Positions 1-10,698 of a DNA stretch of 64,000 nt are shown here, one piece after another. The DNA is taken from NCBI GenBank assembly GCA_963736355.1, contig CAVTOO010000021.1, positions 62,001-126,000 of the forward strand, written 5' to 3'. This DNA comes from CAVTOO01 sp963736355. GTDB lineage: Bacteria; Pseudomonadota; Alphaproteobacteria; Rhizobiales; Xanthobacteraceae. The notes below the pieces were generated by a model. It saw only the letters and a list, made by a program, of their open reading frames with translations. It ran no database searches and was not told where the DNA came from. Position 1 is the stretch's first letter. The number at the start of each line of letters is the position of its first letter. The position numbers were made by a program, and so were the translations under genes.

Positions 1-873
<873 letters not shown>

Positions 874-1133
874 TGGTATTCTCCGGTTTGTTCCGCCGGG
901 AACCGTGTGAGCGTGTCGGACTGCAAAGCAAATGCCGTTAAAGCAAAGCCTTGCTGCCCGGTGCCACCGGACGGCCTTGTGAGCCATGGTTCCCGTGTGA
1001 GATGCGCGGCTTATAATCCCGAGAGCGCGCTAAAGCAAGCATTCAGGCAGAGAAAGGGAGGAGCCGCCGCCTATTCAACCCATTGTTAATACAATGGATT
1101 TTCGTGGCCCGGACGGCCCCTGCCCAATCATCC

Positions 1134-2262
1134 TCAGTCCCAGCTCAGCGCGCCGCCGTTCTGGTACTCGATGACGCGGGTCTCGAAGAAGTTCTTCTCC
1201 TTCTTCAGGTCCATCGCCTCCGACATCCAGGGAACGGATTTTCGGTCTCGGCGAACACCGGCGCCAGGCCGAGCTGCGCGCAGCGGCGGTTGGCGATGAA
1301 GTGCATGTACTCTCGCACAGCGCCGCATTCAGGCCGAGGAAGCCGCGCGGCATGGTGTCGCGGCCGTAGGCGGCCTCCAGCTCGGCGGCGTCGTCGCATC
1401 ATGCCGCGCACCTCGTCCTGGAACGCCTTCGTCCACAGATGCGGATTCTCGATCTTGATCTGGTTGATGACGTCGATGCCGAAGTTCAGGTGAATCGATC
1501 TCGTCGCGCAGGATGTACTGATACTGCTCGGCGATGCCGACCATCTTGTTGCGGCGGCCGAGCGACAGGATCTGCGCGAAGCCGGTGTAGAACCACATGC
1601 CCTCGAAGACGACGTAGAAGGCGACGAGATCGCGCAGGAACGCCTGGTCGGTCTCCGGCGTGCCGGTCTTGAAGTCGGGATCGTCGAGATGCTGGGTGTG
1701 CTTCAGCGCCCACGCCGCCTTGTCGGTGATCGACGGCACCTCGCGGTACATGTTGAACAGCTCGCCCTCGTCGAGGCCGAGGCTTTCGACGATGTACTGG
1801 AAGGTGTGGGTGTGCACCGCCTCCTCGAAGGCCTGGCGCAGCAGATACTGCCGGCATTCCGGATTGGTCAGGTGGCGGTAGATCGCCAGCACGATGTTGT
1901 TGGCGACCAGCGATTTCGGAGGCGGCGAAGAAGCCGAGGTTGCGCTTGATGGCGCGGCGCTCGTCCTCGGTCAGGCCGTCGCGCGACTTCCACAGCGCGA
2001 TGTCGGCCTGCATCGAGACTTCGGTCGGCATCCAGTGATTGTTGCAGCCGGCGAGATATTTCTCCCACGCCCATTTGTATTTCAGCGGCAGCAGCTGATT
2101 GACGTCGGCGCGGCAGTTGATCATCCGCTTGTCGTCGACCGAGACGCGGCCGCCGCCGCGGTCGATCGCGCCGAGGCCGGTTTGATCGGCCGCGGCGTGG
2201 TCTGCGAGCAACGCGGAGGATGCGGCTTCGGCGCGCGGCTCGAGTTCTGACCAGTCGAGCAT
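1134..2262 (-). pseudogene. nrdB: class Ia ribonucleotide reductase small (beta) subunit, frame-broken
   Basis: NrdB houses the di-iron/tyrosyl-radical cofactor that activates NrdA for ribonucleotide reduction. Recognisable blocks are the N-terminus MLDWSELEPR, INCRADVNQLLPLKYKWAWE, ANNIVLAIYRHLTNPECRQY, QAFEEAVHTHTFQYIVESLG, LNFGIDVINQIKIENPHLW, MHFIANRRCAQLG and the C-terminal tail KNFFETRVIEYQNGG, the tail normally used to dock on NrdA. They lie in different frames. I resolve extra bases near 1913, 1495 and 1397 and missing bases near 1325 and 1228; the net +1 fits the 1129-base length (376 codons). It follows nrdA by 24 bases. The conserved protein between the breaks means either sequence error or very recent decay. 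Confidence 0.85.
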
Positions 2263-2286
2263 TGTTCGTTTCCTTGTTCTTGCTGC

Positions 2287-5164
2287 TTACTGGCAGGCTT
2301 CGCATTCGGGATCGTCGATCGAGGCACGCCTTCGCCTCGCGACGATCCGGCGCTGACAGCGCAGGCGATGACCGGCGCGGCGACGTCGCGGCGCGACGCA
2401 CGGCATTGAGCTTGCCGTCGGTGCCCTTCAGCGTCGACTTCTCGACATGCGTCGCGCTGCGCGAGCGCAGGTAGTAGGTCGTCTTCAGGCCGCGCTCCCA
2501 GGCCAGCCGGTAGAGCGCGTCGAGCTTCTTGCCGCTCGGGATTGGCGATGTAGAGGTTGAGCGACTGCGCCTGGTCGATCCATTTCTGCCGCCGCGCGGC
2601 CGCCTCGATCAGCCAGGCCGCGTCGATCTCGAAGGCGGTGGCGTAGAGCGCCTTGAGGTCGTCCGGCACGCGGTCGATCGCGCCGACGCTGCCGTCGAAA
2701 TATTTCAGGTCGGAGACCATCACCTCGTCCCACAGCCCGCGCGCCTTCAGGTCGCGCACGAGATACGCGTTCACGACGGTGAAGTCGCCGGACATGTTCG
2801 ATTTGACGTAGAGGTTCTGGTAGGCCGGCTCGATCGACTGCGACACGCCGCAGATGTTGGAGATCGTCGCCGTCGGCGCGATCGCCATGATGTTGGAGTT
2901 GCGCATGCCGATGCTGCGTGACGCGCTGCGCGCAGGCGCATCCCAGTCGAGCGTCGACGCTGCGGTCCACGTCGACGCGCCGCCGCGCGCTTCCGTCGAG
3001 CAGTCGCGATCGAGTCGATCGGCAGGATGCCCCGGCTCCACAGCGAGCCGTCGAACGACGGATAGCGTCCGCGCTCGGCCGCGAGATCGACCGAGGCCGA
3101 GATCGCGTAGTAGGCGATCGCCTCCATGCTCTCGTCGGCGAAGGTCGACCGCCGCGTCGGACGCCATACGGCGATGCGCAGCATCTGCAGCGCATCCTGG
3201 AAGCCCATCAGGCCGAGGCCGACCGGGCGGTGCCGCAGGTTGGAGCGGCGCGCTTCCGGGATGGTGTAGAAATTGATGTCGATGACGTTGTCGAGCATGC
3301 GCATCGCGGTCGCCACGGTGCGCGCAGCTTGCTCGTGATCGAGCCGGCCTTCGCCGTGACATGGTCGACCAGATTGACCGAGCCGAGATTGCAGACCGCG
3401 ACTTCGTCGTCGGAGGTGTTGAGCGTGATCTCGGTGCACAGGTTCGAGGAGTGCACGACGCCGACATGGCTGCTGCGGCGAGCGCAGGTTGCAGGGGTCC
3501 TTGAAGGTGATCCAGGGATGGCCGGTCTCGAACAGCATGGTCAGCATGCGGCGCCACAGATCGACGGCGCGAACCTGCTTGAACACGCGTCATCTCGCCG
3601 CGCGCGGCCTTCGCCTCATAGGCCGCATAGCGCTCGGCGAACGGCGGGCCGTAGAGGTCGTGCAGATCCGGCGTCTCGTCCGGCGAGAACAGCGTCCAGT
3701 CGCCGTCGGCCTCGACGCGCTGCATGAACAGGTCCGGCACCCAGTTGGCGGTGTTCATGTCGTGGGTGCGGCGGCGGTCGTCGCCGGTGTTCTTGCGCAG
3801 GTCGAGGAATTCCTCGATGTCGATGTGCCAGGTCTCGAGATAGGCGCAGACCGCGCCCTTGCGCTTGCCGCCCTGGTTGACCGCGATCGCGGTGTCGTTG
3901 GCGACCTTCAGGAACGGCACGACGCCCTGGCTCTCGCCGTTGGTGCCCTTGATGTGGGCGCCGAGGCCGCGCACGCGGGTCCAGTCGTTGCCGAGGCCGC
4001 CGGAATATTTCGACAGCAGCGCGTTGTCCTTGATCGACTTGAAGATGCCGTCGAGATCGTCCGGCACCGTGGTCAGGAAGCAGGACGACAGCTGCGGCCG
4101 CAGCGTGCCGGAATTGAACAGCGTCGGCGTCGAGGACATGAAGTCGAACGACGACAGCAGATCGTAGAACTCGATGGCGCGCGCCTCGCGGTCGATCTCG
4201 CGCATGCGCCAGCCCCATGGCGACGCGCATGAAGAACGCCTGCGGCAGCTCGATACGCGTTGCCGTCGCTCGTGCAGGAAGTAGCGGTCGTACAGCGTCT
4301 GCAGGCCGAGAAACTGGAACTGCAGATCGCGCTCCGGCTTCAGCGCCGCGGCAGAGCTGCGTCAGGTCGAAGCGCGCCAGTTCCGGGATCGAGCAGCTCG
4401 GCCTCGATGCCGCGTCTTGACGTAGGCCGGGAAAGTATTCGGCGTAGCGCGTCCGCCATCTCGGCCTGCGCGCGCTCTGCTCGGCGCGCCATGCGACGAA
4501 GCGACAGCGCCTCGGCGCGCAGCTTGTCGAGCAGCAGCCGCGCGCTGACGTAGGCGTAGTTCGGCTCGTGCTCGATCAGCGTGCGCGCGGCCATGATCGG
4601 CGCCAGCGCCAGTTCGTCCGCGGTCGATGCCGTCATAGAGATTGCGGCGCGTCTCGGCGAGCACGCGCGCGGCGTCGACGCCGTCGAGCCCGTGCGCAGG
4701 CCTCGTCGACGATCAGCGTCAGCCGCGCGCTCATCGAGCGGGACTGCAGCGGCCGCTCGCCGGCGTGACGTCGCAGCGCCGGCACGGCCGACGGCTGCGC
4801 GGCGCGGCGGCTTTTCCTGCTCCGGCGCGCTGTCGGGCGCGCTCCTCGCGATAGAGCACATAGGCGCGCGCCACCTTGTGGTGCTCGCCGCGCATCAGCG
4901 CCAGCTCGACCTGGTCCTGGATGTCCTCGATGTGAAAGGTGCGGCCTTCGCTCGATCGCGGCGCGTCAGCGCGCGAACGACCTGCGCGGTCAGACTGCTC
5001 GACGACGCTTCGTGCACGCGGCGCGACGCGGCGGCGGCGCCGCCCTCGACGGCGAGAAACGCCTTGGTCAGCGCGACCGAAATCTTGCTGGCGTCGAACG
5101 GCGTCACCGCGCCGTTGCGGCGGATGACCTGATAGAACGGCCGGCGCCGTGCGCACGAGTTCAC
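2287..5164 (-). pseudogene. nrdA: class Ia ribonucleotide reductase large (alpha) subunit, frame-broken
   Basis: NrdA binds and reduces ribonucleotides. An N-terminal ATP-cone is visible (RPFYQVIRRNGAVTPFDASK, then TFHIEDIQDQVELALMR), followed by catalytic-domain blocks such as FDFMSSTPTLFNSGTLRPQL, SKYSGGLGNDWTRVRGLG, HSSNLCTEITLNTS and VCNLGSVNLVDHV. The gene ends in DDPECEACQ, the redox-active Cys pair for thioredoxin or glutaredoxin. The pieces are scattered over all three minus frames with well over ten breaks, densest at 4200-4860, and include missing as well as extra bases. The GTG at 5164 is the longest supported start but has no good ribosome-binding site, so the true start is uncertain. 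Expression is predicted to be controlled by the upstream cobalamin riboswitch and NrdR-like boxes. Confidence 0.85.
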
Positions 5165-5348
5165 GGGGACGACAAGCGACGAAGGACGGTTGTTGGTCGG
5201 TGGAGTGTTCGTGACAGCAGAGACATCGTGGCCCCGAATGTTGGGGCGCGGGCCGATGCGACGCTGTCAGGAATGCCGCGCGAGCGGATAAACGGCGCGC
5301 ACGCTCTGCAAGCGACCGCCGGACACCCCGCCCGTGGACGTTGTGATG

Positions 5349-5540
5349 TCGCGGCAGGTCTCCTGGCTCGCGGGTCGCCGCCTTCGTCCGGTCTTCCCAG
5401 GGTCGAATGCCCCAGTGACATGCGTTTGGACGAAGGCTCGCCGCTTACAGTTGCGGGGGCAGCGCCGGCATTGCGCGCGATCCTTGCGGATCGACGCGCA
5501 CCGGCTTCCCTCTTAGCCACCGAACCTTACGACTTGGCGG
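5349..5540 (-). ncRNA. cobalamin (B12) riboswitch upstream of nrdA
   Basis: On the minus strand the leader contains the conserved elements of the cobalamin riboswitch in order: AGAGGGAAGCCGGTG (about 5504-5518), the B12-box core GCCGGCGCTGCCCCCGCAAC continuing CTGTAAGCGG (5441-5469), CATGTCACTGG, and the closing GCCAGGAGACCTGCC (about 5353-5367). It lies about 185 bases upstream of nrdA. In bacteria that also own the B12-dependent class II enzyme NrdJ, such elements switch off B12-independent ribonucleotide reductase when cobalamin is available. The expression platform is not obvious; whether it acts by termination or on translation is not resolved here. Confidence 0.9.
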
Positions 5541-5546
5541 ACCGTG

Positions 5547-5593
5547 ACACCACATATAGTGCCGCAGTCTGCCTACCTGTCAATTAATAGATT
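5547..5593 (-). promoter_or_regulatory. nrdA promoter with NrdR-like boxes
   Basis: The minus strand has a perfect -35 TTGACA (5578-5583) and a TATATG-type -10 about 19 bases downstream. The -10 lies inside ACACCACATATAGTGC (5547-5562), matching 13 of 16 positions of the palindromic NrdR box ACACWATATAWAGTGT. A weaker half-match (5578-5593) covers the -35 at a centre spacing of 31 bases, the usual helical phasing of paired NrdR boxes. Transcription would start just before the riboswitch. The first box and the -35 are clear; the second box is tentative. Confidence 0.6.
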
Positions 5594-5646
5594 TTTCTGT
5601 GCTGATTATCAGTCGACGCGCTGTGAACAGCGGTCATAAGCCGGCT

Positions 5647-8600
5647 CTAGACCAGCTCGACCGTGGTCACGCCCGGCACGGCCTTGATGGCGCCTGCAAT
5701 CTGCGGGGAAATCTTGAAGCGGCCCGGCAGAGACAATTCGACCTCTGTCTGCATGTCGATCGGCATGATCAGCGTCACGTCGGACATCGACTTGTTGGAC
5801 GCGCCCCCGGCCCCCTTGATCGCGACGCCTTCCAACCGCTTCGCAATCGACTCGAGTGGCTTTTCATCGCGCAGGAAAATGCGCAGGCCCATCTGTGTCT
5901 TGGCAGCGGCCTCATCGAGTGCCTCGACGCCATGAATACGCGCCCGCACATCGTCGCCCTGCAGCTCGGCACCGAGTTGCAACAAAACAGCCCGGCCCGG
6001 CTCCAGCATGTCGCGGAATTGCGCCAGCCCCTCGGAGAACAGCACGGCCTCGAACTGGCCCGGTCGGATCGGACAGACCGATGATGCCCATCTTGTTGCC
6101 GGTCTTGGTGCGCCGTTCCATGCGCGAGATCACAGTCGCCGCAACCCGCCCGGCGCTCGTGCCGGACCGAATGGCGCGGCAGAACTCCGACCAGCTTTGC
6201 ACCTTCAGCCGCTTCAGCGTCGCCGCATAGTCATCGAGCGGATGACCCGACAGGAAGAAGCCGATCGCATCATATTCCCGCTGCAACCGCTCCGCCGGCA
6301 ACCACGCCTCGATCGCCGGAAGCATGAGCCCGGCCCCGTTCGTGGTGATGCCACCGAACAATTCGTTCTGACCCAGCTCCGCGGATTTATGGGCGCGGTT
6401 GGCCTCGGCAAGGATACGGTCAGCGCCGACGAAGACGCGCGCGCGGTTGTGCTCGAACTCGTCGAACGCACCGGCTGCGCCCAGGCTTTCGACGACACGC
6501 TTGTTGATCGCGCGCGGATTGACGCGTGTTGCAAAGTCACTGATGCTCGTGAAGGGATTTGCCCCGCGCGCCTCGACGATCATGTCCACGGCCTGCGAGC
6601 CGACACCCTTGAGTGCTGCGAGCGCGTAGTGAATGGTGTTGTCGCTGACCTCGAAATCCGCGAATGAGCGGTTGACCGAGGGCGGATCGATCTTGATGTC
6701 GAGGCGCAGCGCTTCGGCGCGAAATTCCGCGAGCTTGTCGGTGTTGCCCTTGTCGAGCGTCATCGACGCGGCCAGGAACTCCACCGGATAGTGGGCCTTC
6801 ATGAAGGCGGTCTGGTAGGCGACGAGCGCATAAGCCGCGGCGTGACTCTTATTGAAGCCGTAGTCGGCGAATTTCGCCAGCAATTCGAAGATGTCGTCGG
6901 CCTGACCGCGATTGATGCCGTTGCCGGCGGCGCCTTCAATAAAGCGCTCGCGCTGCTTCTCCATCTCCGAACGGATTTTCTTACCCATGGCGCGACGCAG
7001 AAGATCGGCGTCGCCGAGCGTGAACCCGGCGAGCGTCTGCGCCGCCTGCATCACCTGCTCCTGATAGACGATGACGCCGAAGGTTTCGCGCAGGATCGGC
7101 TCGAGTCTCGGGATGGATGTATTCGGCCGGCTCCTCGCCATGCTTGCGCGCGCAATAGGTCGGGATGTTGGCCATCGGGCCGGGACGATAGAGCGCGACG
7201 AGCGCGATGATGTCCTCGAAGCGGTCGGGGCGCATGTCGATCAGCGCGCGGCGCATGCCCTGACTTTCCACCTGGAACACGCCGACCGTTTCGCCGCGCG
7301 CCAGCATTTCGTAGGTCGGCGCGTCGTCGAGCGGCAGGCGAGCGATGTCGAAATCGATGCCGCGCCGGCGCACGAGCTTGGCGGCACGATCGAGCACCGT
7401 CAGCGTCTTCAGGCCGAGGAAGTCGAACTTCACCAGCCCCGCCTGCTCGACCCATTTCATGTTGAACTGGGTGACCTGCATGTCGGATTTCGGATCGCGG
7501 TAGAGCGGCACGAGTTCGCTCAGCGGCCGGTCGCCGATGACGATGCCGGCGGCGTGCGTCGAGGCGTGGCGATTCAATCCTTCAAGACTGCAGTGCGATA
7601 TCGAAGGCGCGGCCCACCACCTGATCTTCGTCGCGTCGCGGCCTGCAGCTTCGGTTCGCTTTCGATGGCGGCGCTGAGCGTGACGGGCGCTGCCGGATTC
7701 TGCGGCACGAGCTTGCAGAGCTTGTCGACCTGCCCGTAGGGCATTTGCAGCACGCGTCCGACATCGCGCAGCACGCCGCGCGCCTGCAGCGTACCGAAGG
7801 TGATGATCTGCGCCACCTGATCGCGCCCGTAGCGATCCTGCACATATCGGATCACCTCATCGCGGCGGTCCTGGCAAAAGTCGATGTCGAAGTCCGGCAT
7901 CGACACGCGCTCGGGATTGAGAAAGCGTTCGAACAGCAGACCGAAGCGGATCGGATCGAGATCGGTGACGGTCAGAGCCCATGCGACGAGCGAGCCCGCG
8001 CCCGAACCACGGCCCGGCCCCACCGGAATGCCCTGCGCCTTCGCCCATTTGATGAAGTCGGCGACGATGAGGAAGTAGCCCGCATAGTTCATGCGGTTGA
8101 TGACGGCGATCTCGAAGGCGAGCCGCTTGCGATAATCTTCTTCGGTTTGACCGGGCGCGAGGCCGTCGGCCGCGAGACGTTCGTAGAGCCCCTGCTCGGC
8201 CTGAAGCCGCATTTCCTCGGCTTCGGCGGCCTGCGCATTGGCGTCCGCGTCAGCCTTGGCTTTGGCGCCGGCTTTCGTCTTGCCTTTGCGTTCCGTCACC
8301 GTGAAACGCGGCAGGATCGGCTTGCGCACCATCGGACGGAAGGAACAGCGCTGTGCGATTTCGACCGTCGAGGCCAGCGCCTCCGGCAAATCGGCAAACA
8401 GCACCGCCATTTCCGCGCGGGTCTTGAAACGATGATCCGGCGTCAGCTGGCGGCGATCTGACTCGGCGACAAGGCGGCTATCCGCGATGGCGAGCAGCGC
8501 ATCGTGTGCTTCGTAGTCGTCGGCCGTGGCAAAGTACGGCTCGTTGGTTGCGACCAGCGGCAAGCCATTGGCGTAAGCCAGATCGATCAAGCCGCCTTCG

Positions 8601-9168
8601 ACACGGCGCTCAGCCTCCATGCCGTGCCGCTGCAATTCGATGTAGAGCCGGTCGCCGAACAGCTGCATCAGCCTCTCGCAGCGCGCGTCGGCCAGCGGCG
8701 CCTGATCCGCCAGCAGCGCCTGCCCGAGCGGACCTGCCGCGCCGCCCGTCAGGGCGATGACGCCAGCGCGTCTCGCCTTCGAGCCACTCGACCTTGATGT
8801 GCGGCAGCTCTTGCGTCGGTGTTTCGAGGAATGCGCGGGAATTGAGCCGCATCAGGCTGCGATAGCCCTCCTCGCGCGTGGCCAGGAACACGACACGCGC
8901 GGGCGGCGGCGGATTGACGCCACGTTGGGTCTCGGTGCGGTCGCCGGAAATCGACCGCCAGGGCACAGCCGACGATCGGCTGGATGCCCGAGCTTGCCAT
9001 CTTTTCCGAGAATTCCAGCGCGCCGAACATATTGCCGGTGTCGGTCAGCGCCAGCGCCGGTTGTTTGTCCGCCTTGGCCAGCTCCGCCAGCTTGCCAATC
9101 GGCAGCGCGCCCTCAAGCAGCGAATAGGCCGAGTGAACGTGAAGGTGGACGAAGGTCGGACCCGGCAT
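5647..9168 (-). CDS. dnaE: DNA polymerase III alpha subunit (six extra bases in this sequence)
   Basis: Replicative polymerase catalytic subunit. ATG at 9166-9168 starts MPGPTFVHLHVHSAYSLLEG, the PHP domain. The palm motif PDFDIDFCQDRRDEVIRYV carries the catalytic aspartates, followed by GTLQARGVLRDVGRV, HASTHAAGIVIGD, EPILRETFGVIVYQEQVMQ and a C-terminal OB-fold region ending GVTTVELV. The frame breaks near 8950, 8775, 7635, 7585, 7130 and 6062, each explained by one extra base; removing six leaves 1171 residues, the normal length. A Lys/Ala/Asp-rich stretch of about 25 residues (KTKAGAKAKADADANAQ) is inserted near 8200-8290. dnaE is normally essential, so the breaks are probably sequencing errors. 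Confidence 0.93.
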
Positions 9169-9361
9169 AAGCAATCGATTTTCAGAATGCCGCCCGCGGG
9201 CGGCTTGAGGAACGGAGCCTGGAATGGCTGACGGAGGAGCCCGACACGCCAGAAGCGCATCATGGGCCGAACTCACGCAATGCCATGGTGGGTAGCCCGA
9301 GGCTCCCTGTCCACCGCCAATGGTTGCGATGGACGCCTTGCTCCCGCTATCCCCGGCCACC

Positions 9362-9460
9362 TCACAGCTGGGCGAAAAGCTGCGCCCAGATGGCGATCAT
9401 GCCGACAAACAGCACCACCGAAGTCAACGCGACTGCTTCTTCGAAAAACGCCCTGATCAT
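9362..9460 (-). CDS. 32-residue single-span membrane protein, predicted SOS-regulated
   Basis: A 33-codon frame from ATG 9458-9460 to TGA 9362-9364. It starts MIRAFFEEAVALTS, followed by a hydrophobic span (VVLFVGMIAIWAQLFAQL), so a single inner-membrane segment with a short acidic N-terminus is expected. A purine-rich Shine-Dalgarno (GGGAGAGAG) sits 3-11 bases upstream, and two LexA-type boxes lie 33-65 bases upstream. It stands alone between dnaE and the DUF3551 genes, on the same strand as dnaE, whose start is 194 bases further on. The family is not one I can name. Size, topology and SOS boxes resemble the Caulobacter division inhibitor SidA, but I see no sequence evidence of homology. Confidence 0.65.
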   Translation of the reverse strand: MIRAFFEEAVALTSVVLFVGMIAIWAQLFAQL

Positions 9461-9492
9461 GGCTCTCTCCCGCTCTCTTATGTCTTGCTCTG

Positions 9493-9525
9493 GAACATAT
9501 GAAGAACATTGTTCCCATTTTGTTC
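9493..9525. promoter_or_regulatory. paired LexA (SOS) boxes in a symmetric array
   Basis: GAAC-N7-GAAC at 9493-9507 is a minus-strand GTTC-N7-GTTC, and GTTC-N7-GTTC follows at 9511-9525. This is the alphaproteobacterial LexA operator. The four half-sites form one dyad centred on 9509, with GAACATTGTTC at its middle. The array is placed to control the minus-strand microprotein gene; nothing convincing starts directly on the plus side. Confidence 0.75.
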
Positions 9526-9699
9526 CAGGAGTCAAGCGTACGCCACCCCAGGCCTCGCCAGTCACCTGAGCCGGCGGTTAACGAAGTCCTACCACCCGGT
9601 TTGGCGCGAATGTTTCAAGAACGCGCCTTGCCGCAGACCGGCATTGCGCCTACCTCGACTGAAGGGATGATTCAAAACCAAAAACATCGGAGACGCGCC

Positions 9700-9972
9700 A
9701 TGCTTCGTGCCCTCACCATTGCCGCTCTCGGCGGCCTTCTCCTGCCTCTCGTGACGCTCTCGACGCCGGCCGAGGCCCAGGAGCGACGGATCTATCGCTT
9801 TTGCCATGTCATCTACGAAGGCATCGGGCGGTACTCGCACCAGTCCTGCACTTTCAATACGTTCGCGCAGTGCATGGCCACGCGATCTGGCATTGGCGGT
9901 CAGTGCGACGAAAATCCGGAATGGATCGCGCTGGCGCAGCAGCAGAAGTCGAAGCGCAAGCCGGTCCGCTGA
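9700..9972 (+). CDS. DUF3551 family secreted protein, copy 1
   Basis: A 90-residue protein of unknown function. The first roughly 25 residues (MLRALTIAALGGLLLPLV ... AEA) form a Sec signal peptide with likely cleavage before QERRIYRFC. The mature part has four cysteines in the DUF3551 arrangement (FC...SC...QCMATRSGIGGQC), probably paired as disulfides in the periplasm, and a basic tail (KSKRKPVR). I chose the ATG at 9700 because it gives a clean signal peptide and aligns with the two following paralogues; the frame is open further upstream across the LexA boxes, which is unlikely to be coding. It is the first of three tandem copies. Confidence 0.8.
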   Translation: MLRALTIAALGGLLLPLVTLSTPAEAQERRIYRFCHVIYEGIGRYSHQSCTFNTFAQCMATRSGIGGQCDENPEWIALAQQQKSKRKPVR

Positions 9973-10062
9973 GGCGGAATGGCGCAAGGTCGACGGGGTT
10001 AGTCCATTGTGGCGCAGGCACCACACAGACAGTCCAGATCAAAGCCAGATCGGAGACGCACC

Positions 10063-10335
10063 ATGCTTCGCGCGCTCACGCTCCTCGCTCTTGGCGGAAT
10101 TCTGCTCCTGCTGACCCCGGCCGCTCCGGCCGACGCCCAGGAGCGCCGCATCTATCGCTTCTGCCACCAGATCTATGAGGCCAGCTTCCAACAGCGCATC
10201 TGCGGCTTCACATCCTTCGAGCAGTGCATGGCCAGCGCCTCGGGCGTTGGCGGGATGTGCGAAGAAAATACGGAATGGCTGGCAATGGCCGCCCAGCAGC
10301 AACAGCACCAACCAAAGCGCAAGCCGACCCGCTAA
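10063..10335 (+). CDS. DUF3551 family secreted protein, copy 2
   Basis: A 90-residue paralogue of the gene just upstream, with the same signal peptide type (MLRALTLLALGGILLLL ... ADA), the same mature start QERRIYRFC and the same four-cysteine pattern ending GVGGMC. The tail is Gln-rich (AAQQQQHQPKRKPTR). The leader before the ATG (GGAGACGCACC) is nearly identical to those of copies 1 and 3, so the duplicated unit includes the ribosome-binding region. The spacer from copy 1 is 90 bases. Function unknown; the cysteine spacing predicts an extracytoplasmic disulfide-bonded small protein. Confidence 0.8.
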   Translation: MLRALTLLALGGILLLLTPAAPADAQERRIYRFCHQIYEASFQQRICGFTSFEQCMASASGVGGMCEENTEWLAMAAQQQQHQPKRKPTR

Positions 10336-10422
10336 CGCGGAACAACGAACGCCTGCCGGGGTTTTGCCCCGATGGCACATCGCAATGACAGAAGTTCACG
10401 ACCACGCCAGAGGAGACGCATT

Positions 10423-10692
10423 ATGCTTCGCGCGCTCACCTTACTCGCCCTTGGTGGCATCCTGCCCCTGCTCACGCCGGCGTCCTCAGCGATTGCACAG
10501 GAGCGTCGTCTCTATCCGTTCTGCTTCGTGAAATATGGACCTCAAGGTGCCACCTCACCTTACGATTGCAGCTTCACGAGCTTCGCACAATGCATGGCGA
10601 CAGCTTCAGGCATCGGCGGCCAATGCGAGCAAAATTCTGAATTCTTCAGGCAGGTTCAACGCACGCAGCCGCCCCAAAAAGCGGCACGGTAG
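10423..10692 (+). CDS. DUF3551 family secreted protein, copy 3
   Basis: Third tandem paralogue, 89 residues. Signal peptide MLRALTLLALGGILPLL ... AIA, mature start QERRLYPFC, and the conserved DCSFTSFAQCMATASGIGG block with four cysteines. It is the most divergent copy in the loop after the first cysteine and at the C-terminus (QRTQPPQKAAR). It ends six bases from the stop of the convergent lolD. The signal-peptide region is almost unchanged between copies 2 and 3, suggesting recent duplication or gene conversion. Confidence 0.8.
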   Translation: MLRALTLLALGGILPLLTPASSAIAQERRLYPFCFVKYGPQGATSPYDCSFTSFAQCMATASGIGGQCEQNSEFFRQVQRTQPPQKAAR

Positions 10693-10698
10693 CGTGAT

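Noticed and set aside
1080..1097. CCATTGT-TAAT-ACAATGG palindrome between nrdB and rpsB
   Set aside because: Short, no T-run and not a regulator motif I can name; could be chance.
9499..9972. 157-codon version of the first DUF3551 gene
   Set aside because: Its first 67 codons run across the LexA boxes and lack a ribosome-binding site; the internal ATG at 9700 gives a signal peptide shared with the paralogues.
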